From an uncultured Eubacterium sp. (lineage in GTDB: Bacteria; Bacillota; Clostridia; Lachnospirales; Lachnospiraceae), in assembly GCA_947573465.1 (NCBI GenBank), contig CANPET010000050.1, positions 1 through 9,816 of the forward strand: DNA of 9,816 nucleotides, read 5' to 3'. The notes under the pieces were generated by a model, which made no database searches, was not told where the DNA came from, and saw only the letters and a list, made by a program, of their open reading frames with translations. Position numbers and translations under genes: made by a program. Positions 1 to 6,483 of this stretch are shown piece by piece (position 1 is the stretch's first letter; each line of letters opens with the position of its first letter).

Positions 1-1
1 A

Positions 2-916
2 TATCTCACAAATTTTTGTGTTTTTCCAAAGCAGGCATATATGAATGCAACTGCTGTTTCCTGTATTGAATTTAGAAAGAATGGATACTGTGAAAAAATA
101 AGTAAAATGTTATATGAGCTGAAAGAGAAAATTACAAAATTAAATTTTTATGGAAATGATTTTGGTTATGATTATCTTATGTGGATTCTATATGTGATTG
201 CAGGAGACCAGATGGGGATTCTTGCAAATAAAAAATATTTTGAAAAATATAAGGGGAAATACGAAGATGAAGCGGAGCGGGAATACAGAATTACGATGCA
301 ATATATACCAGCGGAAGAAGAAATCGACGATTCTTTATGGAATAAGGAAGTAAAAACAACGGGTTGGTCGAATTTGCATAATATCTTGATGACATCGCAT
401 TATGGAAAACTAGAATACGTAAATGATTATGAGAATGATCCTTTTCCTGTGGAGGATGAGAGTTTTCAAAGTGGACGTGATTTATGGGTTAATGGGAATA
501 ATATTTCATTATTGTTAGATTTAACTGAAAATGAAAACAAGCCATTGAATCCTTATGAAGAAGAAATGGTGGCGGAGTTTATTAAAAACGGTTTGGTTGA
601 AAAAACAGAAGATGGACTAAAAGTATTACTTCCAATTTTCAAGCGAGAGATTTTTTTAGAAATATGTGAAATTGTCAAAGAAGCGATAGGCGATTTTGCA
701 TTTGAATTTTCGGAGACTGTTTCTGATAAGGTGGAAAATTTGTTATTGCCATATGTTCGTAAAGATTTGATGAGCAATTTTATTTACTGGGATATGAGAA
801 TGTTTTTCCAACCAATTACGTATTTGTTCTATTATGGAATGTATGAGTCAGATTATTTGGCAATTCCAGAAGATTATGCTCGCAGTGCAGCAGGACTTTA
901 TATATTGAGAGAATAA
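2..916 (+). CDS. C-terminal part of an uncharacterised protein, possibly a sigma-factor-like regulator; 5' end outside window
   Basis: The frame is open from the window edge. An ATG at 41 could start a 291-residue protein, but it has only a weak CAGG upstream, and the 13 codons before it have no stop and read YLTNFCVFPKQAY. That stretch resembles, from memory, a YxTNFxxF segment in the long C-terminal regions of clostridial ECF sigma-like proteins, so I favour a gene starting before the window. From the ATG, the protein is soluble and rich in charged and aromatic residues, with no signal peptide or membrane segment. Residues about 165-205 (from KPLNPYEEE to KVLLPIF) look like a winged-helix unit: helices, then a short strand pair around GLVEKTEDGLKVLLP. 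The end is helical and aromatic (residues 245-291). It is followed by a terminator and so ends its transcription unit. Function is unknown; a DNA-binding regulatory role is a guess. Confidence 0.6.
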   Translation, partial: YLTNFCVFPKQAYMNATAVSCIEFRKNGYCEKISKMLYELKEKITKLNFYGNDFGYDYLMWILYVIAGDQMGILANKKYFEKYKGKYEDEAEREYRITMQYIPAEEEIDDSLWNKEVKTTGWSNLHNILMTSHYGKLEYVNDYENDPFPVEDESFQSGRDLWVNGNNISLLLDLTENENKPLNPYEEEMVAEFIKNGLVEKTEDGLKVLLPIFKREIFLEICEIVKEAIGDFAFEFSETVSDKVENLLLPYVRKDLMSNFIYWDMRMFFQPITYLFYYGMYESDYLAIPEDYARSAAGLYILRE

Positions 917-976
917 ACGTTTATTCGAAAGACATTCTTGATATATGTAATAATGTTTTATAGTAAATTAGAATGC

Positions 977-1013
977 ATAGCGTGGTGGTTTTAACTGCTG
1001 CGCTATTTTGATT
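977..1013 (+). terminator. Rho-independent terminator after the first gene
   Basis: ATAGCGTGGTGG (977-988) can pair along its full 12 bases with CTGCTGCGCTAT (995-1006). Four of the pairs are G-U, and the outer six (ATAGCG/CGCTAT) are Watson-Crick. The loop is TTTTAA and a TTTTGATT tract follows. It lies about 60 bases past the stop at 916, in the right place to end that transcript. Confidence 0.7.
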
Positions 1014-1125
1014 GCAAAAACTTATTAAATATATTGTGATTGAAGTTAATGTCGTTTGTTGGAGTAAGAAGTTATTGAAAATATAGGGAAGTAGAAAAAA
1101 TTAAGTGTGAATGCACTATTTAGTG

Positions 1126-1134
1126 TGGTAGAAT
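1126..1134 (+). promoter_or_regulatory. Candidate extended -10 promoter of the small ORF/PHP operon
   Basis: TG (1126-1127), one base, then TAGAAT (1129-1134) matches an extended -10 element, about 28 bases before the ATG at 1163. No good -35 is visible, which is common for extended -10 promoters. A short palindrome, CACTA-TT-TAGTG (1114-1125), ends right beside it and could be an operator. The 246 bases from 917 to 1162 otherwise hold only the terminator and AT-rich DNA. Confidence 0.45.
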
Positions 1135-1162
1135 AAAAAAATAGAATCAATTTGGGGAGAAG

Positions 1163-1303
1163 ATGAAGAAAGGAATGACACCAATATATTATCCAGCGTA
1201 TATTGATTGTAATTATGAAGCAGATACAAATGTACCTTACATAAAGATTGACAGTTGGAAAGAATTGATGACTTTAATGGAGGAAAAGAAAGATGATTGC
1301 TGA
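1163..1303 (+). CDS. Small 46-residue protein overlapping the PHP gene
   Basis: The reading frame ATG (1163) to TGA (1301) encodes 46 residues beginning MKKGMTPIYYPAYIDC and ending EEKKDDC. A GGGGAG lies just before it, with a rather short spacer of 3 bases. The next gene's ATG at 1293 sits inside its last codons, giving an 11-base overlap in another frame, as expected for translational coupling. The frame is acidic and aromatic with two cysteines, and has no membrane segment. It lies directly downstream of the likely promoter, so it may be a real small protein or a leader peptide that brings ribosomes to the PHP start. A truncated N-terminus of a larger gene is also possible. I recognise no family. 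Confidence 0.5.
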   Translation: MKKGMTPIYYPAYIDCNYEADTNVPYIKIDSWKELMTLMEEKKDDC

Positions 1304-2051
1304 TTACCATATACATACAAATTTTTCTTGTGATTCAGAAGCAAGTTTGAAAGATTATATTGAATTTGCGAAGAAAAAGAATATACAAGCAATATGTTTT
1401 ACGGATCATGTTGATTTTAATAAAAACGATTATGGGGTGGGATATTACAATCCAGACAAATTTTTTGAAGAATATAACAAAGCAAAGTCTATAGAAGATG
1501 AAATAATGATTTGTTCAGGGATTGAACTTTCTGAACCACACTTGTACAATGATAAGCTGCAGGAGTTAAGCAAATATCCATACGATTATATTATCGGAAG
1601 TGTTCATTGGATTGGAGATATGTTTCCTTGTTATGAAGTAAGAGAAAAATATTCGGCAAAAGAATTTTATTTATTGTATTGGAATGAAGTTTTAGAAATG
1701 GTGCGATATGGTGGATTTGATTGTGTGGGGCATATAGATTTTCCTAAACGGTATTATGGTGAAATATATTATGAAGAGAAAGTTATAAAAGAAATATTCA
1801 AAGAAATGATTGATAAAAATATTATTTTGGAAATCAACACTTCATCTTTAAGAAAGGGAATAGATGAATCTATGCCAGGAAAAGAGTTGCTACAGTTATA
1901 CATCAAATGTGGAGGGGAGTATGTAACAGCTGGTTCTGATGCGCATGATATAAAAGATTTGGGAGCAGACTTTGAAAAAACTGATAATTTGATTAAAGAG
2001 CTTGGATTAAAACAGGTGATTTTTAAGCAGAGAAAGATGGTCGAACTATAA
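1293..2051 (+). CDS. PHP-domain phosphoesterase, histidinol-phosphatase (HisJ/HisK type) family
   Basis: This is a 252-residue PHP-superfamily metallohydrolase of the family that includes histidinol-phosphatase (L-histidinol phosphate to histidinol, histidine biosynthesis), slightly shorter than the roughly 270 residues usual there. All expected metal-site motifs are visible: HIH at residues 6-8, TDH at 37-39, GIELSE with Glu78, SVHW with His105, GHID with His147, and SDAH at 215-218. The fold is a cytosolic TIM-like barrel using a multi-metal centre. The ATG at 1293 is preceded by AATGGAGG (1277-1284) and overlaps the end of the small ORF. No other histidine-biosynthesis gene is nearby. The next two genes are DNA-repair families, so the true substrate could be another phosphoester. 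Family assignment is firm; the substrate is not. Confidence 0.88.
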   Translation: MIADYHIHTNFSCDSEASLKDYIEFAKKKNIQAICFTDHVDFNKNDYGVGYYNPDKFFEEYNKAKSIEDEIMICSGIELSEPHLYNDKLQELSKYPYDYIIGSVHWIGDMFPCYEVREKYSAKEFYLLYWNEVLEMVRYGGFDCVGHIDFPKRYYGEIYYEEKVIKEIFKEMIDKNIILEINTSSLRKGIDESMPGKELLQLYIKCGGEYVTAGSDAHDIKDLGADFEKTDNLIKELGLKQVIFKQRKMVEL

Positions 2052-2072
2052 ATGAAGGGGAGTGAATAATCA

Positions 2073-2393
2073 ATGGAAAAGAATACATTTGAGAAAATTT
2101 ATGATGCTGTAAGACAAATTCCTGAAGGGATGGTTGCATCGTATGGACAGGTGGCAGCACTAGCAGGAAATAAAAGATGGGCAAGAGTGGTTGGCTATGC
2201 GCTTCATGTAAATCCAGACCCGGAAAGCATACCATGTTATAGAGTTGTTACCAAAGATGGAAATGTCTCAGAGGCATTTGCCTTTGGTGGAGGAAACCGA
2301 CAGATAGAATTGCTCAAAGCAGAAGGAGTGCATTTTGAGAATGGACATGTTATTATGTCCGAATACCAGTGGGAAACACCATGGATAGATTAA
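2073..2393 (+). CDS. MGMT-family (O6-alkylguanine-DNA alkyltransferase-like) protein with altered active site
   Basis: At 106 residues it contains only the DNA-binding/active-site domain of the Ada/MGMT family, lacking the usual N-terminal domain; alkyltransferase-like (ATL) proteins have this size. SYGQVA (residues 23-28) and RVVGYALHVNP (38-48) match the helix-turn-helix region. The active-site signature is IPCYRVV instead of IPCHRVV: acceptor Cys55 is present, but the His of the Cys-His-Glu relay is Tyr56. Glu84 (KAEG) is kept. The arginine finger that flips the base, usually Arg in AMRxNP, is His45. In classical ATLs the Cys itself is replaced, often by Trp, so this is a third arrangement. 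A GGGGAG lies 10 bases before the ATG, 21 bases after the PHP stop. It may repair or merely flag alkylguanines; activity cannot be told from sequence. Confidence 0.85.
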   Translation: MEKNTFEKIYDAVRQIPEGMVASYGQVAALAGNKRWARVVGYALHVNPDPESIPCYRVVTKDGNVSEAFAFGGGNRQIELLKAEGVHFENGHVIMSEYQWETPWID

Positions 2394-2422
2394 AAATTAG
2401 ATGATAATAGAAAGGAAACATT

Positions 2423-2905
2423 ATGATAATACATCCAATAGAACCAATATATAATAAAAAATCAGAGATACTGATTCTTGGAAGCTTTCCATCTGTGAAA
2501 TCAAGAGAGGAAGGGTTTTTCTATGGACATCCGCAGAATAGATTTTGGAAAGTAACATCTGCGGTATTTGGTGAAAGTACACCACACACAGTGCAGGAGA
2601 AAAAGAAATTTTTATTGAGAAATAAGATTGCAGTATGGGACGTGATACATTCTTGTGAGATTACAGGTTCATCAGACAGCAGTATCAAAAATGTTGTAGT
2701 AAATGACTTAATGGAAATACTTAATACAGCGGATATAAAATATATCTTTGTAAACGGGAAGAAAGCTTTTTCACTTTATAATAAATATACAAAGCCACAG
2801 ACAGAAATTGAGGCAATATGTCTGCCCTCTACCAGTCCGGCGAATGCTGCATGGAATTTGGAAAAATTGATTGAAGAATGGAAGGTTATTAGAACTGGGA
2901 ATTAG
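2423..2905 (+). CDS. DNA-deoxyinosine (hypoxanthine) glycosylase, UDG superfamily family 6-like
   Basis: This 160-residue protein belongs to the uracil-DNA glycosylase superfamily and resembles the hypoxanthine-DNA glycosylase branch, which removes deaminated adenine from DNA in base-excision repair. ILGSFPS at residues 17-23 is the first active-site motif, and GHPQNRFW (35-42) carries Asn39, in the position of the catalytic Asn described for the Methanosarcina family-6 enzyme. IAVWDVIHSC (69-78) follows, and LPSTSPANA (134-142) is the second catalytic-loop motif that grips DNA. The length fits the family. AAAGGA lies 6 bases before the ATG, 29 bases after the alkyltransferase-like gene, so the two are probably co-transcribed; both act on damaged bases. 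Confidence in the superfamily is high, and in the hypoxanthine specificity moderate. Confidence 0.85.
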   Translation: MIIHPIEPIYNKKSEILILGSFPSVKSREEGFFYGHPQNRFWKVTSAVFGESTPHTVQEKKKFLLRNKIAVWDVIHSCEITGSSDSSIKNVVVNDLMEILNTADIKYIFVNGKKAFSLYNKYTKPQTEIEAICLPSTSPANAAWNLEKLIEEWKVIRTGN

Positions 2906-2914
2906 GAATGACAA

Positions 2915-2947
2915 TTGACATATGGAAAAAGTAGCAAGAAATATACT
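2915..2947 (+). promoter_or_regulatory. Possible internal promoter before the repeat-protein gene
   Basis: TTGACA at 2915-2920 is a perfect -35 consensus. The best-looking -10, TATACT (2942-2947), is at a long 21-base spacing; AAATAT (2939-2944) gives 18 bases but a poorer match. The element sits in the 87 bases between the glycosylase stop and the ATG at 2993, so the repeat protein could be made independently of the upstream operon. Confidence 0.35.
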
Positions 2948-2982
2948 TGGATTTTATGGCAGCACACTTATACAAGAGGAAA

Positions 2983-2987
2983 GGGAG
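2983..2987 (+). promoter_or_regulatory. Ribosome binding site setting the repeat-protein start at 2993
   Basis: GGGAG lies 5 bases before the ATG at 2993. It makes that start better than the in-frame TTG at 2915, which coincides with a -35-like TTGACA and has only AGGA before it. Confidence 0.6.
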
Positions 2988-2992
2988 AGCTT

Positions 2993-5029
2993 ATGGGAAA
3001 GAAAGGATTTTTTGATGAAATGTTAGAACATGCACAATTGTGTGCAATGGTTGAGGCAAGCAAGGATGAAAGTGGAAAGCCTGACCCTAATAAAGCATTA
3101 GGAATGGCTGTCGGATTCGGTCGTACTTCTGCAGAAGATAGGATGCATTTAGGAGCAATATTGGGGAGCCAAGGGGCATTTAATGATGACAGGGGTTACG
3201 ATAATATATATTTAGATGATACGGATTATGATGAATATGGTTGGCGTGATTTTTGTGAAGATGGAGAAGAATATGGAGTAGACCCAACAGATTATGAAAC
3301 GGAAGAGGAATATGAAGAAGCGCTAGAAGAGAAAAAATATGGTTGGCGTGAATCGTGTAAGGACGGATTGGAATATGGAGTAGATCCAACAGACTATGAA
3401 ACGGAAGAGGAATATGAAGAGGCGCTAGAAGATGAAAAATACGGCTGGCGTGATTTTTGTGAGGATGGAGAGGAATATGGAGTAGACCCAACAGATTATG
3501 AAACGGAAGAGGACTATGAAGAGGCACTAGAAGAGAAAAAGTATAGTTGGCGTGAGTCTTGTGAAGATGGATTGGAATATGGAATAGACCCAGAAGATTA
3601 TGAAACAGAAGAAGAATATAAAATTGATTTGGAAGAATATAAACGGGAGGTAGCAGAGACAGATGACTTGGAAATAGAAGAATATGAAGAAGTAAATGAG
3701 CCCCAAATAGATAAAAAAAGTTTTTCGAATCTTAGAAGGTATAATGCTGCTTGTGGATTGGAAGAAATACGAGATTATAATTTCAACAATGAATATTTAC
3801 AACAGGAGAGGGAGTGTTATCAGTTTATATTAGAAAAGGCGGACACTATTCTTGCTGCAAATTATTTATCAGATAGTGGAGAGTTTTTATATGCACAGGC
3901 AGTCAAAGAGAATTTTGATTTACCAATCACATTGCCTGATGAAGATGAAAATAGAGAATATGAATTTTGTGAGGTGATTAGCAAAATAGCAAAGAGAGAT
4001 ATATCACTATCGATAAAAGTATGGGAATGGTGTCTGGAAAACTTTTTGCCGTATGCCAAATATGATTCATGTGCCACAAGAGATATGACAGAGAATGTTA
4101 TTGATGGAATGTATAATTTTCCAGATGAATATGTAACCGAATTAACACGTTATATGGATCAAAACGACGGATTTCGGGAAAACATTATGGAAAACTCACC
4201 AGGATATATGTATGAAGCATATGAACTCATTGTAGCTGCATTGAAAATGAATATGATAAATACTGCAGTTAAGTTGTTTGTAGAAACTTTGGGGCAGACA
4301 AGAGGGGAGTGGAAATATATTATCCGTTTGACAAATTCTATGATTTCCGGATGTAAGAATTATGAGGAATTAGAAACAATGGAAAGTTTTGAGAAAGAAC
4401 TTTTTCCATTGGTGAAAAAATATGAAGATGGAATGATTCAGGATGAAGTAGTAGAATGGGAAAAAGAAATTTCAGAATACATATATGATGTAGAGGAGCG
4501 TTGTGAACAATATGCTTTTTGCAGGAGAAACAGTTGGAGATTAAATATATCGGATGACAAAAAAGCTGTAGTAAATCCAATGTATTATAAAAGTGAAGAA
4601 GAATATATGGAAGCTTATAATGAGGAGAAGTATCATTGGCGTTTATTTTACAAAAATCAAAATAATTACGGCATAGATCCCTATAATTATGAGGAACAAC
4701 AGGAGTTTCTCGAGGCTAGAACATTAAAAATTAAAGAACAGAGGAAAAAAGAAGATGCGATAAGGCAGGAAAATTTAAAATTAAAAAATCAAGAATTGGA
4801 GAAGGATAAAACAGTTTATACATATTGTGGAGTGCGTTTTTCTAATGTTACTTATCATTATAGAACGAATGAACCAACAATTAAAGTGGGAGATATTGTG
4901 GTAGTTCCAGTGGGAAGAGATGAAAAAGAGGAAAGGGCAAGGGTTGTTTCGGTTGGAAATTATGCTAGAATTGCTGTACCCTATCCAGTGGAAAAAACAA
5001 AATTTATTTTAAGAAAAGCAGATGAATAA
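2993..5029 (+). CDS. Large acidic repeat protein with 34-residue WR/GIDP repeats; function unknown
   Basis: From ATG 2993 this encodes 678 residues. Residues 1-80 include a Gly/Ala-rich part (ALGMAVGFGRTSAEDRMHLG). Residues 82-217 hold four tandem 34-residue repeats with a YGWR start, EYGVDPxDYETEEEYEEAL core and Lys-rich end. Residues about 245-510 are an irregular helical region. Two diverged repeats follow at 513-546 (NSWR) and 547-580 (YHWR, YGIDPYNYEE). A charged, coiled-coil-like stretch spans 581-606, and the last 72 residues form a small beta-rich domain (TYCGVRF, IKVGDIVVVPVGRDE, VPYPVEKTKFILRK) resembling a nucleic-acid- or ligand-binding barrel. There is no signal peptide or membrane segment, so it is probably cytosolic. 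I have the impression that similar repeats occur in other clostridial proteins of unknown role. It could act as a scaffold or regulator, but nothing in the sequence proves a function. Confidence 0.8.
   Translation: MGKKGFFDEMLEHAQLCAMVEASKDESGKPDPNKALGMAVGFGRTSAEDRMHLGAILGSQGAFNDDRGYDNIYLDDTDYDEYGWRDFCEDGEEYGVDPTDYETEEEYEEALEEKKYGWRESCKDGLEYGVDPTDYETEEEYEEALEDEKYGWRDFCEDGEEYGVDPTDYETEEDYEEALEEKKYSWRESCEDGLEYGIDPEDYETEEEYKIDLEEYKREVAETDDLEIEEYEEVNEPQIDKKSFSNLRRYNAACGLEEIRDYNFNNEYLQQERECYQFILEKADTILAANYLSDSGEFLYAQAVKENFDLPITLPDEDENREYEFCEVISKIAKRDISLSIKVWEWCLENFLPYAKYDSCATRDMTENVIDGMYNFPDEYVTELTRYMDQNDGFRENIMENSPGYMYEAYELIVAALKMNMINTAVKLFVETLGQTRGEWKYIIRLTNSMISGCKNYEELETMESFEKELFPLVKKYEDGMIQDEVVEWEKEISEYIYDVEERCEQYAFCRRNSWRLNISDDKKAVVNPMYYKSEEEYMEAYNEEKYHWRLFYKNQNNYGIDPYNYEEQQEFLEARTLKIKEQRKKEDAIRQENLKLKNQELEKDKTVYTYCGVRFSNVTYHYRTNEPTIKVGDIVVVPVGRDEKEERARVVSVGNYARIAVPYPVEKTKFILRKADE
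3236..3643 (+). repeat. Four tandem 102-bp coding repeats in A-B-A-B order
   Basis: Units start at 3236, 3338, 3440 and 3542, each exactly 102 bases (34 codons). Units 1 and 3 share DFCEDGEEYG and differ at about 8 of 102 bases, mostly third codon positions. Units 2 and 4 share ESCxDGLEYG. Units 1 and 2 differ at roughly twice as many sites. The pattern suggests a 204-bp pair was duplicated, with unit 4 the most diverged. Confidence 0.9.
4529..4732 (+). repeat. Two diverged distal copies of the 34-codon repeat
   Basis: Units at 4529-4630 (NSWR, NPMYYKSEEEYMEAY) and 4631-4732 (YHWR, YGIDPYNYEEQQEFLEA) keep the Trp-Arg, the Pro-x-x-Tyr and the acidic aromatic end of the upstream array, with exactly the same 34-codon length. 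They share little at DNA level with 3236-3643, so they are older or under different constraint. Confidence 0.75.
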
Positions 5030-5123
5030 TATCAATAAAGGAAAACCAATAGAGACTGAAGATATATTTATTAAGAAATAGTTAAATGTAATTTTACGAT
5101 AATACATTGAATGGAGAAACTTA

Positions 5124-5903
5124 ATGAGTGATATAGCAAACACAGAATTTTTAAAGAAACAATATGAAAATAAAGATAACCTTGGAACGAGAATATCAAT
5201 TCATGATAAGTATTCAACGAACAAGCAAGGATTTGGAAACTGGATCATCTCTAATTATGAGATAGAAAACGGAGCAACGGTTCTAGAACTTGGCTGCGGT
5301 ACAGGGAGTATGTGGAAAAATCATATGGACTTGATTTCTAAATGTGAAGAGATTATTTTAACTGATTTTTCAAAAGGGATGTTAGAAAGTGCAAAGAGTA
5401 ATTTGGAAAATAATAATAGAATAACTTTTAAGACAGTTGATATACAAGACATTTCATATGAAGATGACACATTTGATATCGTTATAGCTAATATGATGCT
5501 GTATCATGTTCCCGATATTCATAAAGGATTGTCAGAAGTGAGGAGAGTGCTAAAACCACATGGAAAGTTTTATTGTGCCACCTTTGGTGAAAATGGAATT
5601 ATAACCTATGTGGCGGATTTACTGAAAGAATTTAATGTATCCAGTGAGATGAATAAAGTGTTTACACTTCAAAATGGAAAAGATATGTTGAAGAAATATT
5701 TTAATAATGTGAAAAGACTGGAGTATGAAGATTCTTTGAAAGTTACAGTAATTGATGATTTTATTGATTATGTTTATTCGTTATCAAGTATGACGGATAT
5801 TGCAAATGTAGAAAGAGAATCAATGAAAAAAATATTTGAACAGAATATGGTTGGTGGTGTGTTAGAGGTTCCGAAAGAATATGGAATGTTTGTGTGCCAA
5901 TAA
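5124..5903 (+). CDS. Class I SAM-dependent methyltransferase (Methyltransf_11 type)
   Basis: A 259-residue Rossmann-fold methyltransferase. Motif I is VLELGCGTGSMW (residues 53-64), which binds SAM. Asp81 in ILTDFS is the acidic residue for the ribose hydroxyls, Asp106 in VDIQDI is at the adenine site, and DIVIANMMLYHV (118-129) and LKPHGKFY (143-150) are motifs IV-VI. The N-terminal 50 residues (KKQYENKDNLGTRISIHDKYS) form a cap likely to shape the acceptor pocket, and the last 100 residues are helical. The acceptor, probably a small molecule, cannot be told. GGAG is 7 bases before the ATG. The 94 bases after the repeat-protein gene are AT-rich with a GATAAT (5098-5103) but no convincing -35. 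The VOC-family gene starts 17 bases after its stop, implying co-transcription. Confidence 0.85.
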   Translation: MSDIANTEFLKKQYENKDNLGTRISIHDKYSTNKQGFGNWIISNYEIENGATVLELGCGTGSMWKNHMDLISKCEEIILTDFSKGMLESAKSNLENNNRITFKTVDIQDISYEDDTFDIVIANMMLYHVPDIHKGLSEVRRVLKPHGKFYCATFGENGIITYVADLLKEFNVSSEMNKVFTLQNGKDMLKKYFNNVKRLEYEDSLKVTVIDDFIDYVYSLSSMTDIANVERESMKKIFEQNMVGGVLEVPKEYGMFVCQ

Positions 5904-5908
5904 TTTGC

Positions 5909-5914
5909 AAGGAG
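5909..5914 (+). promoter_or_regulatory. Ribosome binding site setting the VOC gene start at 5921
   Basis: AAGGAG with a 6-base spacer to ATG 5921 is a strong site. The in-frame GTG at 5894 would overlap the methyltransferase end and has no such site. Confidence 0.75.
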
Positions 5915-5920
5915 AGAAAT

Positions 5921-6388
5921 ATGAAACTTAAAAATATTCTTATTGTAGTAAGTGATATAGAAAAGTCAAAAGCCTTTTATAAGGATTTATTTGGGTTGGA
6001 TGTTATTGCAGACTTTGACGGAAATGTAGTATTGACAGAAGGTTTAGTTCTTCAGGAAAAGAAAATATGGGAGAGATTCACCAGGCAGGAAGTAGTTTGT
6101 GGTGGAAATGATGCAGAACTGTATTTTGAAGAAAATAATATAGATGCATTTTTAGAAAAGTTAGAAACCAGTCAATATGAAATTGAATATTTGAATAAAT
6201 GTATTGAGCATGATTGGGGACAAAGAGTTATAAGACTTTATGATCCTGATAGGCATATGATTGAGATTGGAGAATCTATGGAATATGTTGCTAGGAGATT
6301 TCTTAAAATGGGAATGAGTGCAGAGCAGGTGGCAGAGAAAACGCAGTTGCCAATATCGCAAGTTGAAAAATTAGTTGAAAAGGGTTAA
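5921..6388 (+). CDS. VOC/glyoxalase-fold protein with a helix-turn-helix-like C-terminal tail
   Basis: The 155-residue protein has one vicinal-oxygen-chelate module pair. LKNILIVVSDIEKSKAFYKDLFG (starting at residue 3) is the usual first strand and helix, and RLYDPDRHMIEIGE (105-118) the usual last strand with Glu115. In glyoxalase-type enzymes the first metal ligand is often His or Glu at the start of strand one; here that place is Asn5, so metal binding may be partial. Candidate ligands left are Glu67, His97 and Glu115. Residues 130-153 (MGMSAEQVAEKTQLPISQVEKLV) look like a small helix-turn-helix appendix. No substrate can be assigned; lyase, dioxygenase, resistance or ligand-binding roles all occur in this fold. 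It probably shares a transcript with the methyltransferase 17 bases upstream. Part of its coding DNA is repeated at 7775-7826. Confidence 0.8.
   Translation: MKLKNILIVVSDIEKSKAFYKDLFGLDVIADFDGNVVLTEGLVLQEKKIWERFTRQEVVCGGNDAELYFEENNIDAFLEKLETSQYEIEYLNKCIEHDWGQRVIRLYDPDRHMIEIGESMEYVARRFLKMGMSAEQVAEKTQLPISQVEKLVEKG
6232..6283 (+). repeat. Direct repeat copy 1, inside the VOC gene
   Basis: These 52 bases encode the RLYDPDRHMIEIGESME region of the VOC protein and match 7775-7826 at 49 of 52 positions in the same orientation. The first 34 bases are identical. The two copies are 1,543 bases apart and bracket the XRE remnant and the ORF6N gene. Confidence 0.93.
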
Positions 6389-6428
6389 AGACATCATATA
6401 AACGAAGAAGAGAATGAGAATATTCAAA

Positions 6429-6483
6429 GAAGAAGGGGGCTGAACTGATATTAACAGTTCAACATTCTTCTTCCCATATTTTT
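6429..6483 (+). terminator. Probable terminator hairpin after the VOC gene
   Basis: TGAACTG (6441-6447) pairs perfectly with CAGTTCA (6455-6461) over a 7-base loop. An outer stem, GAAGAAG (6429-6435) with CTTCTTC (6467-6473), is separated from it by a 5/5 internal loop. TTTTT follows at 6479-6483, a little late. It lies 40 bases past the VOC stop and overlaps the stop codon of the minus-strand XRE remnant, so it may have served both directions. Confidence 0.5.

Noticed and set aside
553..777. Minus-strand open frames inside the first gene, and similar ones at 2023-2235, 3862-4077, 4338-4580, 6161-6361, 8316-8621 and 8715-8909
   Set aside because: All are overlapped by better supported plus-strand genes or the regulatory region, and lack ribosome sites and family features.
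1116..1316. Minus-strand 66-residue open frame across the small-ORF region
   Set aside because: No ribosome site or family resemblance; it is opposite a promoter and a better plus-strand frame.
3180..3527. Minus-strand open frame of 115 residues rich in His, Leu and Pro
   Set aside because: It lies wholly inside the tandem coding repeats and merely mirrors their period; there is no ribosome site and the composition is unlike a protein.
3236..3643. Regular 102-bp repeats as a possible CRISPR or satellite array
   Set aside because: There are no unique spacers; units abut, keep the reading frame, and vary mainly at third codon positions, so they are coding repeats.
5894..5920. GTG start nine codons before the VOC gene ATG
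   Set aside because: ATG 5921 has AAGGAG at 6 bases, and its protein begins exactly at the usual VOC first strand.
1293..6388. Integron-like cassette array (many small unrelated genes in one direction)
   Set aside because: No recurrent attC-like palindromes between genes and no integrase; spacing fits ordinary operons.
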